Shown here: positions 46,202 through 58,816 of the stretch, one piece after another
Layout of the letters: each line of letters opens with the position of its first letter
Numbering within the stretch: position 1 is the first letter of the stretch
NCBI GenBank assembly: GCA_905116865.2
Contig: CAJHNH020002075.1
Coordinates: 1-64,000 of the forward strand
Length of the DNA: 64,000 nt
Source of the DNA: Candidula unifasciata
Taxonomy: Eukaryota > Mollusca > Gastropoda > Stylommatophora > Geomitridae
Direction of reading: 5' to 3'
Notes under the pieces: generated by a model
Seen by the model: only the letters and a program-made list of their open reading frames with translations
What the model was told of the DNA's origin: nothing
Database searches by the model: none
Program-made: the position numbers and the translations under genes

Positions 46202-48216
46202 TTTCCAATGTCTTTCCTACACAGCTCGTGAGACTAATTGGGTGATAGCTCGAAGCCTGTGTCTTAATTTTTCCTTTTTTTAAAATGGGTACTGTGATGG
46301 CCTCTCTCCATTCTTGAGGCACCAAACCTTTCTCCCAGCTGATGTTGAAAATTTCCAGCAGCTTTACTTTAGCAGATGAGGTCAGGTTGATTAGCACCCC
46401 GCTGCTGATCTCATCTGGATCCGCAGACTTTCTCAACCCAAGCCCAAAGATGGCATTCTGTAGTTCGCCCATGGCAAACGGCTCCCCCACAGAGGCAGGA
46501 GCATCTGTCTGTCTCCTATTTGTCTGTATTTCTTTCCCCATTTCTCTCCGATGGTCCTCACCAAGGGTCAGGTTGCCTTCAACAAATCTGCAGCTTGTTT
46601 TCCTCTGAAGACCTTGTCACCATCACCTAGCGTGACCGTTTGTCCAGGAGAGAAACCCTCCTCATTGAGCGACCTGGCCAATCTCCAGAGTTTCTTGCCA
46701 TCTTTATCAAGGTTTAGAGCTGCTGTTTTATTTCTCCAGCTTTTCCGTTTTTCTTAAAGTTTAGTTCTCTGGAACACTGCTACAGCCTTTTTCCATTTGA
46801 TGTGGTTGTCAGGTGAAGGCTGGGACTCTGCATCCTCTCTAGCCCGATTCATTTTTTCCTGGCATTCCTGGAGTGTGCTGGACCAGTACGGTCTATAGTT
46901 GTGTCGACAACCTCTGGGGATCGCCTCCCTTGCAGCCTGTACAGCACTATAGCATCGATATCCCCATTTTGTACATTGAGTGCAGACAACAATGTGCTTG
47001 TCCCGTGTCTGCACAGGCCCCAATTGGCTCTCCTGTAGTTCCATCCTGTGACGACTGGGCCTGCATTAACTGGTACATTCTGGACAGTGAGAAAAATCGG
47101 GCGATGGTCACTGCCCTCCAGCTGGTCTCCCACCTCTCTACTTATCATTCCAGATATATCTGGGGTAGAGAAGGCAAGATCTGGGGTTGACGTTGTCTGC
47201 CACCTTCTGGAGTAGAAGGTAGGAGTATCTGAGGGGCCATTGATCAGGATCAGAGAGTGGTCATCTTGCCATGTTTCCACCTCTTCACCCCTATTGTCGA
47301 GATGGTTATAGCCCCAGCTCTGTGAATGACTGTTGAAGTCTCCAACTGCAATAAAGTTGGTATTTGGTACTGGCACAGAGCTGAGGTTTAGCGATTTGTC
47401 ATTGGGACAGTAGTAATTAAGGAGGTCTAATTCCACTTTGTCTGTCTTAAGCTGCAGGAGTTGGTACTCAGCTCCATCCATATAAGACATTTTCTCGCAT
47501 GGATGGATACTGTTTTTTCACAAGGGTGAGTACTCCTCCTTTTCGCCTGCCTTGTCTGTCAGATCTGAAGCACTGGTAGCCTCTCACTTTAAATATCTGA
47601 TCTGCCTGCAAATGGGTCTCTTGGATGCAGCATACACTGACATGCTTTCACAGAGGATGTTTTCCAGCTCCAACTTTTTGCTGTAGCCAGCCCGCTTACT
47701 GCTGACCCCTCTGCATTCCAGTGCATTATGACAAAAGGCAACCTGGGATCTCATTTGTCCAACCGGCCCTGGTCAGTAGCTATCCTCCGCCGTCTCCTGA
47801 CTCCACAAGACGGTCTAGGAGGTCCTCCAGTAGCTGAGGGTGGACTCTGTCGAGGCTCAAAACCCGGCACTGCACCTGCCTGGTGGAGCTCCATAGGGCG
47901 AGCACCAACATTAAATTTGTCTGACGGTGTAATCATATATATAGCGTGGGGTTGCGTAGTACTGTGGTTTTTGATCCGCCTTCTGGCCCAGTATTTCCGA
48001 CTTCAGGATCTCTTGAGAGGGAGAGTAGGCTCATCCCTTCGCCTTTACCTCGTTTGTTGTCCCATCCAGTTTCCCGCTGGGGGTTAAGACCCCAACCTTC
48101 AACTGGATTGCTGGGAAGAACAGGGTCCACCACGTGAAGGTGAGGTAGGCTTGAGCAAGAGAGGCTAATAGACATTAAGAGTCTTGTATTGCGCATCATT
48201 GCTCCATTTGGACCCC
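46202..48216 (-). pseudogene. 5' half of LINE family B: endonuclease and RT start
   Basis: Minus-strand order: a short leader, a Pro/Arg-rich stretch (47936-47751; GGPPRPSCGVRRRRR), endonuclease (about 47735-46860; VIMHWNAEGSA, CIQETHLQ, FIAVGDFNSHSQSWGY, then EGSDHRPIFLTV), a linker, and the RT beginning (46541-46202; ADPDEISSGVLINL, VPILKKGK, SYHPISLTSCVGKTLERIV). Several frameshifts and stops break it (for example near 47640, 47500, 47030 and 46750), in contrast to the clean 3' half. Endonuclease residues E, D/N and SDH are readable. Confidence 0.85.
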
Positions 48217-48387
48217 GGACATTGACTCATTTGAGGGAGAGAAAAAAAGCTATCGGGGAAGAATTGGTGGCCATCCAAAGATGCAGTACCCAAATATCTA
48301 CTGGTTCTCACCATCCAAGCCTCAATACCTGGATGAAAACGTCCAATCAGAACTTGAGTAAAGACCAATAGATGAATATAATACTGA

Positions 48388-49275
48388 ATAATTACCGGGA
48401 AGGCTGCAATAACAGAAGAATACATAGACCAGATCCGATCAGACAATCTGGTTGCATACACTGACGGATCTAAGAATGAAGCAGGAGAAGTAGGAGCAGG
48501 AGTAATAATCCCACAGTGGAATATACAAAGAGAATATAAAATAACAGATCATGTGGCAGTATGCACAGCAGAACTAGTCGGCATAATGAAGGCACTAGAG
48601 ATGGTAATTAATAAACCTCCAACTAAATTTACCATACTGACAGATTCATTGTCCTCGGTGCAGACGTTAAAAACACATAAAACTAACAGTAGACCAGATA
48701 TTAAAGAGACAATCCTAAATCTAACAACTCAGCTCAAGAATAAAGGATGCCAAGTCACCATTGCATGGGTACCAGCACACAGAGGTGTAATAGGTAATGA
48801 AAAAGCTGACATAGCAGCCAAAAAGGGAGCAAAATGTGATGTTTTAGTAGATGTAGGACTCGGAAAAACTGAAAGGACCAGCATAATCAAACGACATATA
48901 ATTAAAATGTGGAAACTGCAATGGCAAGGGAGCAATAATGGCAGAGATGCCTACAATAACCTTAAAGAGCCCAGCCTTAACACACAAGTACGGGACAAAC
49001 TGAAGATTCCAGCCAACAAACTACTATGGAGAGCTAGATTAGGGTGGCACCCAGAGAAATTTACATCTCCACTATGTCTGGACTACTTTCAAGATAATAC
49101 ATTAGAGCATTATATAATAAACTGCACTAAATATAAATTGGAGAGGAAACCCATTAAGGAGTTTTTTCTAAAACGCAAACAACAAATTACTGCAAACAAA
49201 TGTTTAAATGTAGATAGCAATAAAGACATCCAAAAACTGGTTAAACAATACCTTATTAAAACAAATCAAAACTAA
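48388..49275 (+). CDS. LINE RNase H and C-terminal domain, open
   Basis: An open frame of 295 codons with no upstream RT in view. RNase H motifs: VAYTDGSKNEAGEVGAGV, CTAELVGIMKALEM, ILTDSLSSVQTL and AWVPAHRGVIGNEKADIAAK, so all acidic positions are present. The C-terminal part has LEHYIINC in a zinc-knuckle-like position (CLDYFQDNTLEHYIINC). No stop breaks it. It is a fragment of an I-like LINE different from families A and B, immediately right of the family B target duplication. Confidence 0.8.
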   Translation: MITGKAAITEEYIDQIRSDNLVAYTDGSKNEAGEVGAGVIIPQWNIQREYKITDHVAVCTAELVGIMKALEMVINKPPTKFTILTDSLSSVQTLKTHKTNSRPDIKETILNLTTQLKNKGCQVTIAWVPAHRGVIGNEKADIAAKKGAKCDVLVDVGLGKTERTSIIKRHIIKMWKLQWQGSNNGRDAYNNLKEPSLNTQVRDKLKIPANKLLWRARLGWHPEKFTSPLCLDYFQDNTLEHYIINCTKYKLERKPIKEFFLKRKQQITANKCLNVDSNKDIQKLVKQYLIKTNQN

Positions 49276-51042
49276 AAAGACCAGATTAGGGATTTACTCA
49301 GTATAACAGAAGGAACTGATGAGATGGTAACCCCGGACATCCTAGAGTCAGAGAGATAGTGTAAGTATGATGAGTGCATAGATGTGAACATGGACACATA
49401 CACAAGGATGAGTGCGTGTAGTATGAGTGCATTTGTGTATAGGATGGATACATAAGACACAGTGTATGTAGGCGGATGGTACGGAATCACGTGTGGACGG
49501 AACAGTGGGAATATAGTTGTGCGAAAGGTACAGATGAATGAGTACATGGATTTAAATGTATTACTGTATACATGTATATGTGGGTATGAGTGTGCATGTG
49601 TGTATATATATGAGAGCGTGTATATTTATATATTTGTGAGTGTATGAATGACAGTGCAATCAAAGAAACCATAAACTGTGTTGCTGTATGTCTGTTCATT
49701 AATGAGAACAAATGGAATGAAGGGTGTAAGCAGCAAGAACGTCATCAACGCACACCATCCACCAAAACATGATACGTCAGTACCTGACAGGTCACATACC
49801 AGTAACGGGACATAACTTAAAAGTGACACGACCAGACGAAATTACAGACAAAGCGACACAAAACGCATAAGACATGGAAGAGTGAATATCACTACGTGGA
49901 TGTACTCGTTTTTTTAGTGAATGTAAGTACAGGCATTGGTAAACGCATATGAAAGAGTTTGCGTGTGTACGTAATGTCAATTAGGTATGCATACACGGAT
50001 AAGTATGAAAGGACGTACAAATATGTAGTGTTGTCTGCATGAATGAGTACTCGAGTGCATGCATGCATACACCTAGTTGGGTGCGTCAATATACTCCGGG
50101 GATTCATTAACAAAACCATCCCACTCCACAGCATGCATACAACATGCACATGGCCGACAGGACTCATAACAAAAATATGACTGACAGCAAATAGGGAATA
50201 CAAGTGACTCGATAATGACAGGACTAGAACGCATAACCTCCAATACCACCCCATCACTGGGATGATAGCAAAGGTTGGTAACGTGATACACATAGTCCCG
50301 GCAAAAAGCCACGCTAGAATCCAGCAAGACGACAACGACGAGAATTGACTGAATGGCCTCCTGCTCCCCTTCCCCCCACCTTTCCCTAACTCTTTCGGAT
50401 GCACTATGAGTTTAACCCCCCAACCCATTCCCACAGAGAGCACTTGAGTTCGTTGCCCAACATGCCACAACAATTCTCATCGCCGATCATTTGGATCTCA
50501 AAGCGTGAGCTGGACGGTCCGGTTATATGGTATTTACGTACACCGGAGCTTAGCTATCAACACAACCCGATCACATAATAACAAATGACGACTGGACCCG
50601 CTTAAGACTCCACACAAACTCTCACACACATATCCATTACATGACTAACCCGTTCATATTACAGGAAGACAAGTATAAGACCACTATGGTCACACGCGGA
50701 AAATTTTCACATTTCGGAACTATTCACATTCAAAAACTGTTTTCAGTACTTTTTGACAAAATTAAAATACTCAAAATTGTAAAACAATAAATGGTGGCCG
50801 AAAGGTCGTTGTATTTGGAAGCTCGCTCTCCTTCGAGATACGCCTAGCCAGATCAAAGGGAGACAGAACAAACAGGAAACACCAAGAATGAAGAAGGAAG
50901 ACATGCACCAGACAACAGGACGAGCGGTTTGATTCGGATGGAAGCATTAAGCCAGAAATGGCACAAACACCAGTATTCAGTCACGAAAGTGACGCAAATA
51001 ACCCAGACCACAAATATAGGCGGAGACTGTTAGCAGCCTAGG
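49276..51042. other. no gene recognised
   Basis: TG/TATG-rich in its first half (49330-50090), perhaps the 3' untranslated part of the LINE ending at 49275. Open frames such as 50473-49892 (minus) have no motif. Confidence 0.35.
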
Positions 51043-51573
51043 CTATTTAGCAGCAGTCTGAGCATGGTCGAGCTTTTCTCTTTTTTTCTCAAAAGGACTT
51101 GGACTTGGACCGGGAAGGCTAACCCGGTCAACAAATGCCCTCAGAAGTCGGATGTGTTGACCGAAGGGTGCAAATATCGCAGCGGCTCCCATTTGAGCAT
51201 ATTGTCCTAAACGCATATTTTGTACAGACCGATCGGCACCCGGTGGGTGGTGTGGCAATATCGAACCCACCGTCTTTACTTCCCAAGACTTTACCTGATA
51301 TCCATATTAGACTGGGTCTACCTGGTAGTCAAGCTCCTTTAGCATTTGAACCCATGACCTTTGGATAGTGTACCTGGAATAATAAAACATTCAACCACAA
51401 TTAAAAGAAACAGGGCAAGTTACAACATACACTAGTACATTACCCAACTTTACTGTTGCGATGAACATCTACAACTGCCATGCAAAGTGCAATAAACTCT
51501 GTGCATATCAGTCTTTCAAACTGAAACTGAAAGTCGCTGATACATTACATAATCTTGGGCGTGTCTGCAATTG

Positions 51574-51880
51574 ACTCTTTGGGTCAGTATCTCATTCTCA
51601 ATGGGTTTATTTTCAAGTTTATTTGCAGTTTAGTTTCCTGGTGTACAACAGTGGGATGGCATCCACTGGAGTACAGTACATTTTTGGGCAGCCACTTTGC
51701 CAAGTTAAGATCTTATGTGAGTGAGTTGACCAGTCTTGAGGGCTTGGACCACCGATAGCGAAGATAACCACTTGGTGGCAGTCAGAACTAGTGTTGTGTA
51801 ACATTTCTGCAGTCTGCTCTATCGCTAGGATCTCTGCCGTGTAGTATGAACAGATTCTACCAGTGGGTATACATTTTGCT
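51574..51880 (-). pseudogene. LINE family B RNase H fragment
   Basis: Minus reading MLHNTSSDCHQVVIF and, in other frames, PSHC-region residues. It matches 39160-39440 (GTGGGATGGCATCCACTGGAG). Truncated at both ends. Confidence 0.8.
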
Positions 51881-52281
51881 TACTAATATACAAATTAGCT
51901 AACAAATGCGGAGACTGGTTCTGCAGGTCCTGTTAAGGAAATCCAGCTGATTATATATGCATAAGCACCTGAATCTGAGGCTGTGAGACTCATACTGATC
52001 TGCACAAAAGACATCTCGTGTCGTGACGTAGTCTAAGGCTTACCAACGATGGCCACCAGAAACAAAGTGGCAAAGGTAGAGGCATGCATGAAAATATCAG
52101 AAAACATCAACCACCAACTGCACAATGCTACTGGTGACGTAAAAAGCGCGCCTGCAAAGAGGTGGCTTCTGGATGGTGTAGGCTGAAAATGTAACCCGGC
52201 AGCTTCGTGATACGGACAAGCTCAGACTGAAAAGAATGGAAGGATACCCCGGTCTACGTGTATAAATATTTCAAGGTTGTC

Positions 52282-52791
52282 ATCACATTAATATGGCGAA
52301 TAAGGTCTTCAATTCCTGTGTGATCCCAGTGCTAACTTATGGTTGTGAGAGTTGGAAATCATCAGTATCAATCGATAAGAAACTAGTCGCTTTCGAGAAT
52401 AGATGCCTCCGAAAGCTATTGAATATTCACTGGTCGGACTTTAGGTCCAATACATCTATAAGACAGGAAACAAAACAAAAATATGTGTCTGATTTTATTA
52501 GAAAGCGTCGCTGGAATTACATCGGTCACGTACTCAGAATGGACATACAGAGACTTCCCCACCAAGCCTTCGTATGGTCACCAGAGGGTAAAAGAAAACA
52601 GGGAAGACCAAAAGAAACTCTCCGTAGAACCATCACAAGGGAGAGCTCAACCATGGGTCTCAGTCGCACTCAAGACCTACATCAAGTGGCAAAGAACCGA
52701 CAGACGCGGAAAGCTATGACCTCTGCCCTATGCGCCATCTTTGGCACAAGAGGAATAACTAACTAACTAACTAATCACATTAATATGGCGA
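52282..52791 (+). mobile_element. 5'-truncated LINE with 18-bp target duplication
   Basis: ATCACATTAATATGGCGA occurs at 52282-52299 and 52774-52791. The LINE part (52300-52773) ends in CTAA units. The open frame 52293-52766 reads LTYGCESWKSSVSIDKKLV, RCLRKLLNIHWSD, RRWNYIGHVLRMD, GKRKQGRPKETLRR, the C-terminal region of a CR1/RTE-type RT. The ATG at 52293 lies in the target duplication and so is not a native start. Confidence 0.93.
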
Positions 52792-53159
52792 CCGGGTCGT
52801 TTATTGGTTGGGCTGATGGGCGCTTCGGTCGTCGGTCGTGAAGTCAAGAGGGCGCAGTAATCGCATCCCCACTACGATCCTTCTCAAGGCTACATGATAC
52901 GTTGCAATTTTCAAGGCTACATGATACGTTGCCATTTTCAAGGCTACCTGGTGGAGAAGTTTAATTTGTTGACGCCTTGAAGATGTAGTTTCACAGAACG
53001 TAGATTGTGGAGAGACATGATCGCCACGCCAGTTGGCAAGACATTTGATGGTGATGATTATAGTTTATTTAAGCCTATGATTTTGACAAACCACTTCTTG
53101 TTTTGCCAGGGCAAAGTCTATCGACGGGGAATGCGGGAATTCACATGGTGGCTGGCGCG
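52792..53159. other. no gene seen
   Basis: The string CAAGGCTACATGATACGTTG is repeated twice (about 52884-52935). No counterpart in copy A. Confidence 0.35.
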
Positions 53160-53169
53160 TTACTTGCAG

Positions 53170-53480
53170 ACAAAGCTGCTACCTTGTATGGCTACGACAC
53201 AGGCAAACTAACCGTTGGAAAGGTGATGTTTATTTCCTCAACAAAGTGAATACAAAATCGAGCAAGCACCATAAACATGCCAACTATTTTGTTGACTATG
53301 TTCCTAATGTAGCAGGTCCTTTGCAGAATGTCGCTCTCATCACGGTCTGTATAAAGGAATCTCGGTCTACCGCTTTCATATTCAAGAAGTCACTTATATC
53401 CGGTGCCTATCATCGTGCTGGTTGGCTCCTGTCCCTCCTTCCTGGTAGCATGCCTTCTGCTAGTATTTGTATGTGCTGAC
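53170..53480 (-). pseudogene. LINE C-terminal fragment, minus strand (copy B)
   Basis: Minus readings HIQILAEGMLPGRRDRSQPA and ISDFLNMKAVDRDSFIQTVM, RATFCKGPATLGT: the extreme C-terminus of an RTE/CR1-type LINE. Duplicate of 22745-23060. Confidence 0.7.
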
Positions 53481-53544
53481 TAACGTGGAGGGGAGTAAAC
53501 CACAAGACCATTTGAATAGACCTAATTTCAAGGTACAGAAGATA

Positions 53545-54240
53545 AAACATGAAAATAAATACTAATAAAACTGAAGTAAGGCAGGTCAGCAGATTTTCTA
53601 GTCCGCTACACATCGGGTTGAATGGTACCTGTCTGAAGCAAGTTACAGAATTTAGGTATTTAGGAAGTATTTTCTCTGAAGACGGAAACATAGATCGGGA
53701 AATAGAAACAAGATGCCAACGAGCGAGTGCACTTATATACCAACTGATATCGATATTAGGTCATCGAGACATAGGTGCGAGCGCCAAGAAACATATTATA
53801 AACAACATATTCATACCAACACTGTGCTACCAGTACGAGACTTAGAAATTAACAAAGGCTAAGCTACGAAAAGCCAATACCTGTGAAATGCGATGCCAGA
53901 GAAAAGCCGCCAGCTTAACCATCCAAGACAAAGTTATAAATGATATTACGAGACAGACTGTAGGAACAAAACCATGCAGCAAATTCATTGAGAAACAGAA
54001 GATCAAATTGTTTAGTCATTTATTATTAATGCAGCCAGAACAACTACTAACACAGGCGCTACACATTAAAAGATCTGTAGTGAAATCAAGAGGCCGCCCT
54101 CGGAGAACATGGATTGATGACATTAAAGAGCTTCGACATCGACATGGAATAAGAATAGCCATTGCTGCCTATGAAGCAGCTGATCGCACAGTGTTTCTTC
54201 GAACAACGGTTAACGGCAGAAGTGGATACTGATGATGATG
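53545..54240 (+). pseudogene. LINE RT C-terminal region, plus strand (copy B)
   Basis: MKINTNKTEVRQVSR, FRYLGSIFSEDGNIDREIET, FIPTLCYQYET, stop, then CEMRCQRKAASL, KSRGRPRRTWIDDIK and a GATGATGATGACGAT tail. One internal stop separates two frames. Homologous to the minus-strand LINE at 61873-62684. Confidence 0.85.
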
Positions 54241-54438
54241 ACGATACGTGATTCGTTTCCATCCCCTAGCACTGGCCATATACCACACTTTAAGAACTCT
54301 TCGCAGCCTAAAAATGATATTTTTGTTTTGAAAAGCCTGCGCACATTTCGGGGCTCAATACATCAATCCACGGATGACTATATGGTGTTTCAGTAGTTAC
54401 TACCAAACGTTTTCAACAATTTTTCAGGTGGTGCCCCC

Positions 54439-54529
<91 letters not shown>
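54439..54529. repeat. (TA)n microsatellite
   Basis: About 45 TA units replacing a short AATATT stretch at the equivalent place in copy A (near 25033). Confidence 0.95.
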
Positions 54530-54532
<3 letters not shown>

Positions 54533-55254
54533 AGATTGTTACGCCCTCAATTAAAAAAAATGCATGATTTCCCCTTCCCCCACCCCCACCCCTCCTCGAA
54601 ATTTACTTGCATCCCTAGTAGGCGTTCTCTCAGGTTGAAAACCGCTGGTTCATACCAAGCAAATGTTTACGATTTCATTTCTATAGCTTATTTCATTAGC
54701 TTGCTTTTGATATTGGTTGAAAAGTCTTTTCCTCCCATAAGGCAGTCAATATAAAGATGAAAATCCCCCCCCCTCCCCCGCTCCCCAGATCAGGGCAGCA
54801 GAATGTCAACATAAAGGATGACTTCAGTAATCCAAGAGACACCCCTCACATGTGTGCACATATAAAACACACACTGTGTAATCAGTCTTACCACAGGCGT
54901 GTGTTCTCATTTTGAAATGCTATCTACAGTGGTTTGACAAGTGGCAAGAAAGCTGGATCTTCATGCTGGAGAGCCTGGTTCGAACCACTGTATCCCTAAA
55001 TGGGTTCCCGGTTCCCATTGTTGGGGGGAAAGGTACGGGGGGGGGAGGGGGGGGGTGGGGGGGGGATACACACTCTGCCCCATCCCCTAACAAGAATTTA
55101 ATAAAAGTAGACTAATTAGGGGTGCTTGCTTCAAAGTCGGAGTACATCTGGTTCTAAACCACTGGGTGACTGGGTTATGCCTATTCTGAATGCAAAGACT
55201 GGACTCGGCGGATTGTGCGCATGAAACCTTTTATGGTTCAACGGATTAGAAGGG

Positions 55255-56175
55255 GACTACTAAAAGGCTCCGTGGAAAGTTTCGAGCAAGGCAGGGCACT
55301 TAAGACATCTTGGTCATCCACTGCACCTAGGCTCATTTCCAATCGTTTCGACATTGTCCTGCCATTGGATCAAGACGAAAACAGGCGATCGACGAATAGG
55401 GTAACTCGTCCTCACTTAAATCTAAAGCCTTGCTCAAGTCACTTTCATACAGTTATCCTGGCAGTACCCTATCTCAGAAAGTCAACACCGACGACGACAT
55501 CAACGCTCAAATCTCAAAGGCCAGCAGCAGTTTCGGCAGACTCTATGCCACTGTCTGGAATTGAAGTGTTATCTACCTGCTGACCAAGCTAAACGATTAC
55601 AGGGCTGTAATTCTGCAAACTACTCTACACTTGCGAAATGTAGACTGTGTATCATCCACATGCTGAAAAGTTGAACCAGTTTCATATAACCTGTCTCAAC
55701 CTGGCAAGATAGGATTCCAAATTGTGTTGGTCTTGATAGGGCAAACCTGCCTAGCATCCACACGATACTGAAGAATTATCAGCTGAGTTGAACTGGCCAC
55801 CTAGCCCGCATGCCAGACTATCGCCTTACAAAAAGAGTACTTTATGACGAGCCCAGCAAGGAAATAGGTCGCAGGAGGACAGAGAAACCGCTACAAGTAC
55901 ACTCTCAAAACTGCTCTGAATTCTGTTGGTACCAGCACAGCGACTTAGGAGGCTGCTGCACCTGACCCTTCTGGATGGCGTACATCCTTCAGGCATGGTG
56001 TATCATCTTGCCAGGCAGCGAAGGTTGCACAGGCAGAGAAACGGAGACAGACTAGAAAAAACCGTATCGCTAATTCCACACTTACTGCTGCTTCCATCTG
56101 TTGTCCGCACTGCTCAAGAACTTTCCGGGCTCATACTGGACTAGTCAGGCACCTTCATACTCACAATCATTGATC
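55255..56175 (+). pseudogene. LINE C-terminal region ending in a C2H2 zinc finger
   Basis: In shifting frames: RANLPSIHTILKNYQLS, GHLARMPDYRLTKRVLYDEP, then at 56099-56164 CCPHCSRTFRAHTGLVRHLH, a C2H2 finger. This combination marks the C-terminus of a widespread animal LINE protein. It has many stops. Confidence 0.8.
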
Positions 56176-57180
56176 ATTTTATTTTGGAAGACAAGTGGTC
56201 TTCATCCCTCGTGTTGGAAGAACAACAGCCAACACATCTGCCTGACAGGTGAGAAACCAACAGTCTGTGTACAAATGAGCCAGACCTGTCAAAAGGATAT
56301 GTATGTAAAACTCAAGTTCTTGAACATGGCTTAGATATAGAAGTGGACGAACAACCAGCATTTTCCGCTGGATCTAACAGCTTGTGACCGCCAGGGTACC
56401 CCATCCCACCCCCTTTTATTATTGTAAATGATTGAATCAAATCTCACTCTTAATAAATGTTCGTCTATTCTAGACAAAGCATTACGGTCTGCGGTGTTAG
56501 TAAATTGTTGCTGTGTTTGTTATTCGACCTATGCTTGGTTAATATAAATTTCGGTAACCTATGTTGCCATTTCAATGGGTTGAGATGAATTATGTCAGTA
56601 CTCCATAGTTGCGGATTTCAAATTGTATGATAGACATGGTGGATAAAGACACTGTTTGAAGGGGTGCCTAGTTTGTAATGTTCTTAATACACTTTTTTTT
56701 CCACAGCCAAGGGCAACCGCCATTTAGAGGTAGCAGGTTCGATACCCGCCATGGTAATTAATTCAATTATAATCTTCGATTTTTATGTTGTCTAGTGTGT
56801 TCTTCTATCTTTCCACTTCTTTCTATGAGTGCCGATCATAACATTATCTGTTTGTTTATTAGATATATAATATGTATTGTACAACTGGTGACAGCCAAGA
56901 ACAATAAATAAATGAATCAATGAATCTAGGAATGGCATCACCGCACAGGGGACATCCCCACATGGATAGGGATTCTCTTTCCTCTCGGGGTAAAACAAAA
57001 ACAAAAAAAATTCCTAATCTGCAGAGTTCGTGGCAACTGCACCAAACATATGAACCTAAATTGTCGGTCTCAAAACCCACCTAACCTCCTCCCTCCGCCC
57101 CAAAATCCAACGCCTCTGAAAATGATAAATGCAGGTAGCAAAGACAACAACAGTCTCCAAGTAACGGACCTTTGAGCCTG
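56176..57180. other. no gene seen; one tRNA-like string
   Basis: At 56725-56750, GGTAGCAGGTTCGATACCC resembles a tRNA T-arm (B box) without a matching head. 56265-56380 resembles the LINE 3' end at 57600-57740. Otherwise featureless. Confidence 0.35.
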
Positions 57181-57189
57181 CTGGATTCC

Positions 57190-57450
57190 ACGATCAGCTG
57201 CCGAGGTAACCATTTCACGTCCCGTAACCTGCATACCGTCTTCAGAGAAACTGATTCACGGACTGAACTGATTGCCAACATCAGAAGGAGGCACTCTATA
57301 TTTCCTTTGTCAAGTCATGAGAAGGAGAAACAGTACTTCGTGATGGTGGGGACAGTTGCAGGGAAAAAGAAGCATAGGGAGACTGAGAAAGAAGATGCCG
57401 GATACTTTGACATCATGGCTGTGTCAGAACTAATTTACCCCTATAGGTTT
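57190..57450 (+). pseudogene. LINE RT C-terminal remnant
   Basis: TELIANIRRRHSIF, VMVGTVAGKKKHRE, YFDIMAVSELI parallels TDIRRRQSSFF, VTTGKICGSRDIGRQ, ILDSLVSW of the 62.8-kb fragment. Strongly decayed. Confidence 0.6.
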
Positions 57451-58192
57451 CTTGATCTCATTGTGGGAGAGGGAAGGGGGGGGGGGAGGAGACAATAATA
57501 GACAACCCCGCCCCCCTCCAACAAGCATATCGTAGGAGTCGACTAATTGAGGGCATTCTTCGCATTCGGAGTGCATCTGTCCAAGAGCCTAGGAACCAAG
57601 AGTCTGTATACAAATAGGCCAGATTTGTAAAACGGGACAACACGCAACACTCAAGTTCTGGAACAAAACTAAAGTCTGGAGACGGTCGAACAACCAGAAA
57701 TTTCAACTGGGTTTACAGTCGGTGAACGCAGAAGAAGAGACAGGAAAAAGAGTTGAATAAAAGTTTACGAGTCAAAAGACTATATAGAGATGACTACTAT
57801 CGCAAGAAGACATGCATTAAAAAGAAAAAAACACTGCACCCCGTTTTACCAAATGTATTGTCTTTGCTCGAGAAGATTACATCCTCGACCCATAATACCA
57901 AGATCAGTAACAGAATTGACATTACGGCAATCCGAACATCCCCAAACGAACCTCATCCCTTCTTTAGCAGCCAATGAAGAGCTCTTATATTGATGGCACC
58001 AACAGCAACCTCACTGAATGTCCTCTGATCTTTGACTCTACGTGTTAAGTGTCGCCCAGATCGCGTGGCTACTTTCCGCAGAAATCGGTCAGTACAAATC
58101 GTTAGTCTCTATGTCGTGAAGCGAAAATGATCTGCAGAACCGACAGACAAAATGAAACTGTGACTTCAAAGTCATCTTCTACCTGACTGTGT
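57451..58192. other. no gene recognised
   Basis: 57600-57745 ends in GTGAACGCAGAAGAAGAGA and looks like a LINE 3' terminus, as at 11975-12100. The rest has no motif. Confidence 0.35.
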
Positions 58193-58384
58193 TTATGTCA
58201 TTGTCATGATCCTTGCTTTCTTTTGTCGATTTTCTGTGTTCTGCCGCTGGGCATTGCAGGCTCGGTCGTCATATATGTTGCGATGTCGTGGAGTCCATTC
58301 TCTTCTTGGTCGCCATCTACCTCGTGGTGTTTCTACTTTCATGATGTACCATCTCGTTACGGGCAACATTGGATTCATTCTCAT
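58193..58384 (-). pseudogene. possible LINE C-terminal fragment
   Basis: Minus reading contains GRWRPRREWTPRHRN, which resembles the GRPRRRW end of LINE RTs. Short and without other motifs. Confidence 0.3.
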
Positions 58385-58565
58385 TTAATTACCAAACCCT
58401 TTCAGTCTTTATTTTTCACATAATGCAATTTTAGATGTTGTTTCAATAGATCGTCTAATTTCTTCGATTCTCAAATGATCCATTCTAGTTTTTGTTCACG
58501 GCTTTTTTCAAATATCTAATTTCGCAGGTGGTTAATCTATCTCGTGTTCTTTAGTCACTATCCGA

Positions 58566-58816
58566 GTCTGACACAGATAGCACAAGGTAGTATTTATCTC
58601 AAGCCATGTGAATATCTCAGGGTAGCTGCAGACACAGACCATCCCCTGCATGAAGCTCTGGGTGCAGTTAAGGGTCAGCGGCTGATAAGAGGGAGGTCAT
58701 GGATGGCTCAGGCAGAAGACACAATCAGATAGGTTTGCATCCTTGAGAACATTAGGCGAGGAGAGGAGTGGGTCAAAGTGCCACCTGAGCAGTCAGACTT
58801 GTGTAGAGTCATAATC
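58566..58816 (+). pseudogene. LINE family A inter-domain fragment
   Basis: Reading LHEALGAVKGQRLIRGRSWM, AQAEDTIR, stop, then RRGEEWVKVPPEQSDLCRVI. It matches the RT-RNase H linker of family A at 8840-8980. It ends abruptly at 58816, where R2-like sequence begins. Confidence 0.7.

Larger units (their letters stand above)
51206..55180. repeat. segmental duplication, copy B
   Basis: Counterpart of 21792-25672 in the same orientation, about 29.5 kb apart. Extra sequence here: a LINE family B piece (51574-51880), a LINE insertion with an 18-bp duplication (52282-52791), unrelated DNA (52792-53159) and a (TA)n run. The hAT element of copy A is absent. Confidence 0.85.
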
